Source: Bacteroides pyogenes | GTDB taxonomy: Bacteria > Bacteroidota > Bacteroidia > Bacteroidales > Bacteroidaceae | Direction: 5' to 3' | Length of the DNA stretch: 64,000 nt | Assembly (NCBI RefSeq): GCF_014196225.1 | Contig: NZ_JACIDI010000004.1 | Span: forward strand, 62,001-126,000 | Part shown: positions 8,060 through 16,013 of the stretch, piece by piece | How positions within the stretch are numbered: position 1 is the first letter of the stretch | Layout: every line of letters starts with the position of its first letter | Position numbers and translations under genes: made by a program | Notes under the pieces: generated by a model | Told to the model about the DNA's origin: nothing | Databases searched by the model: none | What the model saw: the letters and a program-made list of their open reading frames with translations, nothing else

Positions 8060-10718
8060 GCAACGCAAGGAGAGTCTCACAGGTGCTATGCAAAGCATCA
8101 AAAGTGACAAACTTCAGAATGTGACCAGTCCGTCGGTTGAGAATCTTTTAAACAGCAAGGCTCCCGGTGTATATGTTGCTCCGGGTTCGGGACAGCCCGG
8201 TTCCAGCGGAGCCGTTGTGATTCGTGGTAAAACTACATTGAATGGTATTACCGATCCGTTATGGGTGATAGATGGTGTGATTGTAGGAAACAGTGCCGGC
8301 CAGTTGAATCCTGCGGATATCGAGAGCATGACTATTTTGAAAGACGCAGCTTCTACAGCTATATATGGTTCGCAAGGAGCTAACGGAGTCATCGTTGTTA
8401 CTACAAAGAATCCGCGCGCGGAGAAAATGACAATTAATGCATCGGCAAAGATGGGATTTAGCAGGCTGGACAATGGAAACCTGAAGATGATGAATGGAGC
8501 AGAGCTATACGATTATTATGCTTCTTATCAGAATGCAAATGAAATCTCGTTTTCCCGCTGGAATCCGGATTTGAGAAACAGCAACTTTGATTGGTGGAAC
8601 TTGGCTACTCAAAGCGGATATGTTCAGGATTACAATGTTTCTATGCAAGGCGGAGGAGAAAAGCTACGCTCTTATCTTTCGTTAGGATATTATGATGAGG
8701 ATGGTGCAGTGAAAGGATATAACTATTCACGTTACAATTTCCGTTTCAAGACCACTTATAAACCTCATGAACGAATCACGGTTAAGCCTTCAATCAATGG
8801 TGCCCGCCGTGACATTGATGATCGGCAGTATTCGGTGACGGCCATGTATTCCATGTTGCCTTGGGATAGCCCTTATGATGAAAAAGGGAACCTTGTTCCT
8901 CATCGTTATAGCGGTTGGGTAAATAGCCAGCAGACCAACTATTTGTATGATTTGCAATGGAATCATTCGGAATCTAGGCAATATGAGTTTTCCGGTAACT
9001 TGGATTTTGATGTAAAAATTACAGATTGGCTTACTTTTTCTTCGGTCAATAATTACAGATATACGAATCTTTCGACTCATGGCTACTCAGATCCCCGTTC
9101 GAGCAACGCTCAAAATGTAGGCGGACGTATTACAGAGTGGAGGCAAGACTGGACACGGAGGTATACCAACCAGATACTCCGTTTCAATAAAGTTTTTGAG
9201 AAGCATTCTGTCAACGGATTACTGGCTTATGAGTTTAACGATTATCTCCAAAATTTCGTAGATGTATATGGTACAGGCTTCGTTCCCGGATTTGAGGTAC
9301 TGCAGGTGACTGCTAAGCCTGAACGTGCCAAAGGATATACAACCGAATGGGCTGTGCAGTCTTATTTGTTTAATGCTAATTATGCTTACGACAACAGGTA
9401 CTTGGCTCAGTTCTCTTTCCGTCGTGACGGCGCTTCTAACTTTGGAGACGATGTGAAATATGGAAATTTCTTTTCCATAAGTGCCGGTTGGAATATCCAT
9501 CGGGAGCGTTGGTTTAAAGCCGATTGGGTTGACAATCTGAAATTACGTTTGTCATATGGAACAGTGGGGAATCGTCCTTATGATTTATATCCTCAATATG
9601 ATTTATATGCTGTGGGAGCAAGCTATAACGGTGTTCCGGGTGCGTTAATCTCGCAGATCGGTAATCCCGGACTTACTTGGGAGAAAACTTTTACTACCGG
9701 TGTTGGGGTGGATGCTTCTTTCTTTGCTGACCGTCTGCGGCTTGCTCTTGATTTTTATATCAAAAAAACCGACAATATTCTTTATAAGGTTCCTATCACA
9801 GGATTAACGGGGGTTACCAATATTTGGAGAAATATTGGAAAAATGGAGAATAAAGGTATCGAACTGGCTATCGGAGGAGATATCATCCGCAATAAAGATT
9901 GGGTGTGGAGTATGGATATCAATATGGGATACAACAAAAACAAACTCAAAGACTTGTACAGGCAGCTGAATACTGCGGGAGAATATGTGGTACAGCCGGT
10001 TATTATCAATGATGGTACCTCTATTGCCGGTACGGCACAGAGGGTTTTGGAAGTTGGAGAACCGGTAGATACTTACTATCTGGTGGAATGGGCGGGAGTC
10101 AATCCCGACAATGGCGCGCCGATGTGGTATAAGAACGATGGAAGCGGTGAGAAAACCTCCAAATATGCAGAAGCCAAACAGACCAAATGCGGCACCTCTG
10201 CGCCCGATCTGTTCGGCGGATTCTCAACTTCGCTGACATGGAGGAATTTTGACCTGAACGCGGTTTTCGGCTACTCCCTCGGAGGGCAGATATATAACTA
10301 TTCGCGTCAGGAATACGATGCGGATGGTACTTATAGTGACCGAAATCAGATGAAACTGAAAAAAGGATGGACCCGTTGGCAGAAAGAGGGTGATGTGGCA
10401 ACGCATCCGGTGGCTAAATATAATAATCAGGATAAAGGGAACTCTCCTTCTTCACGCTATTTGGAGAGCAATGACTTTTTGAAGATGCGCTCTCTTACGT
10501 TGGGATACAACTTTAAGCTGCCGCAGTACGGTATCCGGAACCTCCGTTTCTTCTTTACAGGTGAAAACTTGTTCACCATTTCAGGCTATTCGGGCGTAGA
10601 TCCGGAATTGGCGGCTGGAAAAGATGCAGAAGGCAGGTTGGGCGTTATGGGTACTGCACTTCCTTCTGTTTACCCCTCTACGCGTAAGTATATGTTTGGA
10701 TTAAATCTAACTTTCTAA
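7386..10718 (+). CDS. SusC-like TonB-dependent transporter with STN signalling domain (copy 2)
   Basis: A 1110-residue outer-membrane receptor with the same architecture as copy 1: signal peptide ending near AHSQ, STN (about 58-120), carboxypeptidase-regulatory-like domain (about 140-212), TonB box DEVVVVGYG, plug (MTILKDAASTAIYG) and barrel ending FGLNLTF. The first about 228 residues are almost identical to copy 1, whereas plug and barrel differ throughout, so the ligand should differ while the contact surface for FecR is kept. There is no second fecR or sigma gene. The upstream TGA/ATG overlap fixes the start at 7386. The susD gene follows after 13 bp. Confidence 0.93.
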   Translation: MKNNPLNEAVELKKPHVNLFYRIMRITTFLLFFCTFCSFASTAHSQSSKVTIKKSNATLLEVLNEIENQTNYLFIYSNDVDVKRPVSLNADRKSVSSVLSEIFKKDDVHYVLEGTHIVLTKRKSADESRSIQQTAQAEPVKGVVLDRNGDPIIGASVAVKGGTAGTITDLDGKFSLDAPRNSVLIVSFIGYKTQEVSAVSGRQLNITLEEDTKTLDEVVVVGYGTQRKESLTGAMQSIKSDKLQNVTSPSVENLLNSKAPGVYVAPGSGQPGSSGAVVIRGKTTLNGITDPLWVIDGVIVGNSAGQLNPADIESMTILKDAASTAIYGSQGANGVIVVTTKNPRAEKMTINASAKMGFSRLDNGNLKMMNGAELYDYYASYQNANEISFSRWNPDLRNSNFDWWNLATQSGYVQDYNVSMQGGGEKLRSYLSLGYYDEDGAVKGYNYSRYNFRFKTTYKPHERITVKPSINGARRDIDDRQYSVTAMYSMLPWDSPYDEKGNLVPHRYSGWVNSQQTNYLYDLQWNHSESRQYEFSGNLDFDVKITDWLTFSSVNNYRYTNLSTHGYSDPRSSNAQNVGGRITEWRQDWTRRYTNQILRFNKVFEKHSVNGLLAYEFNDYLQNFVDVYGTGFVPGFEVLQVTAKPERAKGYTTEWAVQSYLFNANYAYDNRYLAQFSFRRDGASNFGDDVKYGNFFSISAGWNIHRERWFKADWVDNLKLRLSYGTVGNRPYDLYPQYDLYAVGASYNGVPGALISQIGNPGLTWEKTFTTGVGVDASFFADRLRLALDFYIKKTDNILYKVPITGLTGVTNIWRNIGKMENKGIELAIGGDIIRNKDWVWSMDINMGYNKNKLKDLYRQLNTAGEYVVQPVIINDGTSIAGTAQRVLEVGEPVDTYYLVEWAGVNPDNGAPMWYKNDGSGEKTSKYAEAKQTKCGTSAPDLFGGFSTSLTWRNFDLNAVFGYSLGGQIYNYSRQEYDADGTYSDRNQMKLKKGWTRWQKEGDVATHPVAKYNNQDKGNSPSSRYLESNDFLKMRSLTLGYNFKLPQYGIRNLRFFFTGENLFTISGYSGVDPELAAGKDAEGRLGVMGTALPSVYPSTRKYMFGLNLTF

Positions 10719-10731
10719 TTGGCAAGAGAAT

Positions 10732-12603
10732 ATGAAAAAGATAATAATGATATTATTGGCGGCAATGTCTTTGGTTGCCTGCGATATTGAGCGTTTGCCG
10801 AGTAACAGTATGTCGGCAAGTAAAATAACAGGCGACCCTTCATCATCTTTGGGCGCACTGATGAATGGGATGTATGCGCAACTGAAAACATGGTCTGATC
10901 CGATGCATCGTTGCGGTGAATATGCCGGTGACAATATGATGATTCGCGGTTCTTCTACAGATGCGTTTTATGAATTTATTTCATTCTCTCGTACGGCTAA
11001 GAATTATCGTTTGCAGAACTTCTGGGACTACGGCTACAAGGCAATTGCCCAGGCGTCTAACATCATATCTATGATAAAAGAGGGACAAGGTGCCGAGATA
11101 GACAACAATCTTGGAGAATGTTACTATGTGCGCGGTATGCTGTACTTTTACCTCGCCCGAGCTTACGGTCGTCCTTACTATCAGGCTCCGGATAAAAACT
11201 TGGGTGTGCCCATTGTAAACGGAACGCCCGAAAATGTATTGGGTGATATGTTGCTGCCCGATAGAGCCACAGTGGAAAAAACTTATGCTCAAGCTATCGA
11301 GGATTTGAAAAAGGCGGAAAGCCTGATGACAATTGATAAGGGAGTAGCTTATGCGTCGAAAGAGGCTGCATGGGCAATGCTGTCGCGTATTTATCTTTAT
11401 ATGAGCGGTACTTACGAGTCGCCCAATCGGGAGTATGCAGCGTTGGCTGCAGATTATGCAACGAAAGTGATAAAGTCGAATAAATACACGTTGTTGTCGC
11501 GGACGGATTTTATGAAATACAATCAATTGAAGCCGGAGAATAATAAGGAGTCTATTTTTGTGGTGAAACGTGTTGCATCCGAATTTTCAGGCTACGACCA
11601 TTACTATGGCGTTGGAGGTATGTATGCCAATATCGGTGGCATGGGATGGGGTGAGATGTATGCCAGTGCGAAATATATAGACCTGCTTAATGAAACCGGA
11701 CGCAATGACTGGCGACCCGACAGCTATAAAATTGTTGATGCGCGGGCTGCATTTATCGAACCTACTTATTATAAGTCGGAAAATGGGAAGATGAGAAAAG
11801 TACTCAGGTTTGTCAAGCCTACCCTTCCGGCGAAAGTGAACATTACGTTGAACGACAATATCGGATATAACTATGTACAAGCTGATTTCAGTGAAGAAGG
11901 CGGAAAGTTCTATGCCACAGAAAAAGCGGTAACTCAATATGAAAGAAGTAAGGATGACCCTGATAAACTGGTAGCTAAAAAAGGAGCTGACGGCAAGACG
12001 GAAGTGAAAGATGTGAAGTATGAACTTGATTTAGTATCCGAAGAAGATGGTTATTTCAAGGTGAAAAAATACAATGCAGGCAACAATGTCACCCCTGTGT
12101 TTATCGATCTGGTAGGAACGCAAGATTATTTTATAACTTTGAATCGTGCATATCCTCAGTTTTATATTACCAAATGTTCTCGTGAAGGGGAAGATTCTCA
12201 TTTACATTCACCGGTCATCAGCCGATTGGGGGAAATATTTTTGAACAGGGCCGAGGCGTATGCCAAAATGGGTGAATATGGAAAGGCGTTGATTGATTTG
12301 AATACAATTCGGGGACGTTCTATCGAAGGAGGAGAATATCCGGATCTTTCTGCTGATAAAGCCGGCGAGTTGATTGATAAGGAGCGCCAGTTGGAATTGG
12401 CGTTTCAGGCAGAGCGCAGCTATGACGTCTTCCGTAATGGAAAAGCTTTGCAGCGTCGTTATCCGGGACCTCAAAAACAGTTTGAAGATGTGCCGGCTAC
12501 GGATTTTCGTGTGGTGTATTATATACCACAGGATGCCATCAATTCTTATCCGGGCACGCTGACTCAGAATCCTACGGACAATAGCAAGGTAATTTTGCAC
12601 TAA
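10732..12603 (+). CDS. SusD/RagB-family nutrient-binding lipoprotein (copy 2)
   Basis: A 623-residue lipoprotein with lipobox LVAC (Cys about 17) and SusD fold signatures: NLGECYYVRGMLYFYLARAYG in the TPR-like N-terminal part and RLGEIFLNRAEAYAKMGEYG near the C-terminal domain. It is not closely similar to the first SusD, as expected since the barrels also differ. It carries a lysine/aspartate-rich insert around residues 400-430 (KDDPDKLVAKKGADGK) that is likely a surface loop. It is the partner of the SusC 13 bp upstream and the last gene before a terminator. Confidence 0.93.
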   Translation: MKKIIMILLAAMSLVACDIERLPSNSMSASKITGDPSSSLGALMNGMYAQLKTWSDPMHRCGEYAGDNMMIRGSSTDAFYEFISFSRTAKNYRLQNFWDYGYKAIAQASNIISMIKEGQGAEIDNNLGECYYVRGMLYFYLARAYGRPYYQAPDKNLGVPIVNGTPENVLGDMLLPDRATVEKTYAQAIEDLKKAESLMTIDKGVAYASKEAAWAMLSRIYLYMSGTYESPNREYAALAADYATKVIKSNKYTLLSRTDFMKYNQLKPENNKESIFVVKRVASEFSGYDHYYGVGGMYANIGGMGWGEMYASAKYIDLLNETGRNDWRPDSYKIVDARAAFIEPTYYKSENGKMRKVLRFVKPTLPAKVNITLNDNIGYNYVQADFSEEGGKFYATEKAVTQYERSKDDPDKLVAKKGADGKTEVKDVKYELDLVSEEDGYFKVKKYNAGNNVTPVFIDLVGTQDYFITLNRAYPQFYITKCSREGEDSHLHSPVISRLGEIFLNRAEAYAKMGEYGKALIDLNTIRGRSIEGGEYPDLSADKAGELIDKERQLELAFQAERSYDVFRNGKALQRRYPGPQKQFEDVPATDFRVVYYIPQDAINSYPGTLTQNPTDNSKVILH

Positions 12604-12634
12604 ACTAACCTCTTATAGATTTTAAAATTTAATA

Positions 12635-12678
12635 GAGCCATGACAAAACTCTTTCTGAATATTGTCATGGTTCTTTTT
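12635..12678 (+). terminator. Rho-independent terminator after second susCD
   Basis: Inverted repeat GAGCCATGACAA (12635-12646) with TTGTCATGGTTC (12662-12673), 12 bp with one G-T pair, directly followed by a T-rich run. It sits 31 bp after the susD stop. Confidence 0.75.
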
Positions 12679-12690
12679 CTTTGAAAAAGG

Positions 12691-13662
12691 CGTAATGGAC
12701 ATTTGGTAGGCTGAAAACCTCTCGAATGTCCTTTATTTATTACCTTTGCAGCATTTGAAAGCTTATGAATAAAAAAATGTATATTCTATAACAGCTCAAA
12801 TGTTAAAAAGAATGGTCATCGGCGTAACATCCAGATGTACTTTTGCAAGGATTGCGGCAGGCAATTCCAAAGTGGTCATCGTATAGAGAATGTCTCTTTA
12901 TGGAATGACTATCTGACCGAGAAGCGAACCATTTCTGAACTATCCATTCTTCACAAATGTTCAGAAAGAACCATACGCCGTAGGTTAAGTTCAGTGACAG
13001 ACAGCTTCACTCCTATCTATCCTGAATCTGCAACAATAATACTGGATACAACCTACTTTTCCAAGACGTTTGGTCTGATGCTGTTTCAAGATGCTGCATC
13101 AGGCAGGATTCCAGATGCATTGAAGAGAGTGGAACTCGGATAAAGTCCATGGTGTGTGATGGACATATCGGGCTTTTACAAGCTGTAACTTCCTGTCCTG
13201 TGCAGATGTGTCAATTCCATCAGTTGCAGATAGTTAGAAGGATTCTTACCAACAATCCGCATTTGCCCGCAGGTATCGAACTGCTGGCATTAATGAGGAG
13301 TATGTTCTCTATGGGGAAAGAAGAATTTGTATCAGGCTTTGATAAATGGTGTGATGAATGGAAAGAGTTCCTGGATGAACGAACTCTCCTAATCTCCGGA
13401 AAGACAACCTATACACATAGAAGGCTGAGAACTGCAAGGCGTTCTGTAAAGACACACCTTAAATGGCTCTATACGTATGAAGAATATCCTGAATTAGAGA
13501 TACCCAATACGACAAATCTTTTGGAAGGATTCAACTCACAACTTAAAAGAGCACTGCGTAATCATAATGGAATGAATAAGGCTAATAAAAAGAAGTTCAT
13601 AGATGGGTTCCTAAATATAAAAAAGTAGGCTGGGAGTACCAGCCTACCAAATGTCCATTACG
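12691..13662 (+). mobile_element. Insertion sequence, IS256-like Zn-binding type, decayed
   Basis: Perfect 23-bp terminal inverted repeats, CGTAATGGACATTTGGTAGG+CTG at 12691-12713 and its complement at 13640-13662, bracket a transposase pseudogene. The element is about 970 bp, short for the family because of an internal deletion. I find no convincing target-site duplication in the flanks. It landed just after the terminator of the susCD operon and before a toxin-antitoxin pair. Confidence 0.85.
12765..13628 (+). pseudogene. Transposase pseudogene (IS256-like, variant Zn-binding type)
   Basis: The reading frame is broken at least twice. The natural start at 12765 leaves frame in a run of seven A (12771-12777); with six A it would continue as a zinc-ribbon N-terminus with CKDCGRQFQSG. 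The first CxxC of that ribbon now reads C-I-F-Y, so one metal-binding Cys is lost. The second break is at about 13110-13149, where a deletion removes the residues between the DTTYF...FQDAASG segment (first catalytic Asp region) and VCDGHIGLL (second Asp region). The last part, to 13628, keeps the family C-terminus with TTNLLEGFNSQLK. The protein is inferred to be inactive; the ends could still be moved in trans. Confidence 0.85.
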
Positions 13663-13793
13663 TCCGTATGAATACGGAGATAAAGTAAAGTTGCTTTCAG
13701 TGATTCGCTTGAAAAAGTGTAGAACCGCTTAAATACCATATCTTCTAATCTTGCTTTTTACCTATAATACATCATTAAATATATAAAAAATAG

Positions 13794-13801
13794 TATCTTT
13801 G
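13794..13801 (+). promoter_or_regulatory. -7 box of the hipBA promoter
   Basis: TATCTTTG at 13794-13801 fits the Bacteroides -7 consensus TAnnTTTG and lies 21 bp before the hipB start. No clear TTTG is found at the usual -33 distance; a TTG occurs at 13751, too far away. The short leader is typical of an autoregulated toxin-antitoxin operon. Confidence 0.6.
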
Positions 13802-13822
13802 CATATTATATAATGAGTTAAT

Positions 13823-14143
13823 ATGGCAAAGAATACAATGGGGACTAAGTTGCCCCGAAAGTTGGAGCAGAAGATGTCTGTTGTGGGAGAGCAGATTAAA
13901 TTGGCTCGCTTGCGCAGGAATCTGAGTGTGGCTCAGGTGGCTGAACGTGCCACCTGTTCTCCGTTGACTGTGTCCCGAATAGAAAAAGGCGCACCGACAG
14001 TAGCAATCGGAATCTATTTGCGTGTGCTGTATGCTTTACAGCTTGATGATGATATTCTGTGGCTGGCCAAAGAAGATAAATTGGGAAAAGCCTTGCAGGA
14101 TTTGAGTCTGAAGACTAGGGAACGTGCCTCAAAAAAGGAGTAA
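13823..14143 (+). CDS. HipB-like antitoxin, XRE-family DNA-binding protein
   Basis: A 106-residue protein with a lambda-repressor-like helix-turn-helix at about 22-80: LARLRRNLSVAQVAERATCS followed by PLTVSRIEKGAP. It is the small partner of the HipA kinase that follows after 3 bp, so it probably neutralises HipA and represses this operon. The charged C-terminal tail (RERASKKE) may be the flexible part that is degraded. The preceding promoter lies between it and the insertion sequence. Confidence 0.88.
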   Translation: MAKNTMGTKLPRKLEQKMSVVGEQIKLARLRRNLSVAQVAERATCSPLTVSRIEKGAPTVAIGIYLRVLYALQLDDDILWLAKEDKLGKALQDLSLKTRERASKKE

Positions 14144-14146
14144 ACT

Positions 14147-15412
14147 ATGAAAACGTTATATGTCTATGCCGATTTTGATTGGCTCAAGAAAACAGAACTC
14201 GTTGGCGAGTTAGGCTATGAATCTCTTCGTGGCTCGGACAGCTATTGTTTTACTTTCAGCGATGAATGGCTGAAGAAACACGGAAATTTGTTCCTGAGTG
14301 ATGACCTCAATAATTATCCGGGACAGCAATACACGCAACCGGAGAAAGATATATTCGGATGTTTCTCGGATGCGTTGCCGGATCGTTGGGGGCGAACGCT
14401 GTTGTTGCGACGTGAGCAGATTGCTGCGATGGAAGAGAAACGATCGGTACGAAGACTGTCTTCCTTTGACTTTTTGACCGGTATCGATGACTTTTCCCGA
14501 ATGGGTGCTTTCCGTTTCAAGGAGTCAAAAGACGGAGGATTTATAAATGTAAGTGAGTCGTTGAAAATCCCGCCTCTGACGGATATAAGGGAGCTGATTG
14601 CTGCCAGTGCGGAAATTGAGAAAAGCGAAGAGGGGAATGTTCTTCCTGATAGGAAATGGGTCGCCCAACTCGTACAACCGGGTTCTTCATTGGGGGGTGC
14701 AAGGCCTAAAGCCAGTGTGATAGATACGGACAAAACGCTTTATATAGCCAAGTTCCCTTCTCGCAAAGATGATTACGATGCAGGACTTTGGGAACACTTT
14801 AGCCACCTCCTTGCTGTGAAAACCGGTATAAATGCTGCGAAAACCAAAGTGCTGGCTACTGGCGAGAAATATCATACTTTGCTTTCTCAACGCTTCGACA
14901 GAACCCAAGAGGGGAAACGGATTCACTTTGCTTCTGCCATGACCTTATTGGGACTCAATGACGGAGACAACGCAACAACAGGGCATGGTTATCTGGATAT
15001 AGTTGATTTTATAATCCAGAACTGTACGAATGTAGAAAGGAATCTGCAGGAACTCTATCGTCGTGTGGCTTTTAACATTTGCATTGGCAATAGCGATGAC
15101 CATTTCCGCAATCATGGTTTTCTTTTGACCGCAAAAGGCTGGACGCTTTCTCCTGCATACGATATGAATCCTACTCTGAATGAGTATCAGAGTCTGCTTG
15201 TCTCATCAACCTCCAATAAGGCAGAACTGAGTATTTTGCTTGATACTTGCGAAGATTATATGCTTAATCGCAAAGTAGCGGAAAAGATTATTTCTGAGGT
15301 GATTGAAGTTGTAAAAGGATGGCGAGAAATGGCAACACGATTGAGTATTTCCAAGAGAGAGATGGAAATGTTTGTTGGAGTGTTGGATGCAAGGTGGAAA
15401 GATTGCGTTTGA
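14147..15412 (+). CDS. HipA-like serine/threonine kinase toxin
   Basis: A 421-residue HipA-fold kinase. In E. coli, HipA phosphorylates glutamyl-tRNA synthetase and causes growth arrest. Visible parts: N-terminal HipA_N region (about 1-110), glycine-rich GSSLGGARPK (179-188), ATP-lysine in IAKFPS (Lys202), catalytic loop NSDDHFRNHGF (315-325, with Asp317 as the likely catalytic residue) and metal-binding AYDMNPT (Asp339). All key residues are present, so it should be an active kinase. Its target in this organism is unknown. It starts 3 bp after hipB, the standard antitoxin-first order. The flanking IS remnant and gene scraps suggest a region of turnover. Confidence 0.88.
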   Translation: MKTLYVYADFDWLKKTELVGELGYESLRGSDSYCFTFSDEWLKKHGNLFLSDDLNNYPGQQYTQPEKDIFGCFSDALPDRWGRTLLLRREQIAAMEEKRSVRRLSSFDFLTGIDDFSRMGAFRFKESKDGGFINVSESLKIPPLTDIRELIAASAEIEKSEEGNVLPDRKWVAQLVQPGSSLGGARPKASVIDTDKTLYIAKFPSRKDDYDAGLWEHFSHLLAVKTGINAAKTKVLATGEKYHTLLSQRFDRTQEGKRIHFASAMTLLGLNDGDNATTGHGYLDIVDFIIQNCTNVERNLQELYRRVAFNICIGNSDDHFRNHGFLLTAKGWTLSPAYDMNPTLNEYQSLLVSSTSNKAELSILLDTCEDYMLNRKVAEKIISEVIEVVKGWREMATRLSISKREMEMFVGVLDARWKDCV

Positions 15413-15685
15413 TTTACAAAATAGAATATTGTTGGTAAATTATTGCTGTCCATGCTTTTTTGAGTCTCGAAAAAGAGTTCATTAATGTTTCTAATTTCAT
15501 ATTTATAACGGATGAAATTACTACTCATGAGCATGGTAAAGAAATTACTAAACCATGTAATTCCCAATTGGAGACGTTTTCACCCTATATAGCAGATTTG
15601 CTTATCCCGAACTCGCGTTTTTAGTGTTTTTTCAACCCGTGTTTGTGGCTTTAGGATACAAGCTGGATCTGCCATGGCTCAATAG

Positions 15686-15880
15686 TTATTGACTGCATAT
15701 TGGATATCTATGACGTTTTTGGGAGATTTTACTCCTGAAGGGAACTTTGCCGAAAAAGTGGATAGGCTGATACTTGGCCGCTTTCGTGATGAAGTGTATT
15801 GGGATGAGGCGGGAGAATGCTTTGCCAGTTATCTCATTAACTTTTTGCTATTGAACTCCGGAAGTTTGAAAATTGCGTAA
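15686..15880 (+). pseudogene. Remnant of an HGSNAT/DUF5009-like membrane acyltransferase
   Basis: A 64-codon open stretch with no good start codon, preceded in frame by a stop. It reads LLTAYWISMTFLGDFTPEGN then FAEKVDRLILGRFRDEVYW. That resembles my recollection of the conserved segment of heparan-alpha-glucosaminide N-acetyltransferase-like (DUF5009/DUF1624) membrane proteins, where a YW helix end is followed by TPEGN, a D-R-L-L-L-G motif and a W-D-x-x-G. The rest of the protein is missing. In Bacteroides such genes often sit with hexosaminidases, as here. The match is from memory of the family pattern and is not checked by a search. The remainder of the 15413-16013 gap shows no gene. Confidence 0.45.
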
Positions 15881-15893
15881 AAACTTGATAAAT

Positions 15894-15927
15894 ATTTATG
15901 TGATGTGGCATTTATAATGCATCTTTG
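15894..15927 (+). promoter_or_regulatory. Possible promoter for the GH95-GH20-GH110 cluster
   Basis: CATCTTTG at 15920-15927 is one base from the TAnnTTTG -7 consensus and CTTG at 15894-15897 lies 22 bp upstream, near the -33 position. This would give a leader of about 80 nt before the GH95 gene. Confidence 0.35.
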
Positions 15928-16013
15928 TACGCACAACCTTCATGTACATAGAGCGATAGCTTGAAGGGAGAGTCCGCAAACATATTTTTATACTTTAGAA
16001 AAACGACAATGAA

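Noticed and set aside
12681-13672. Target-site duplication flanking the insertion sequence
   Set aside because: The 8-10 bp just outside the two inverted repeats do not match each other.
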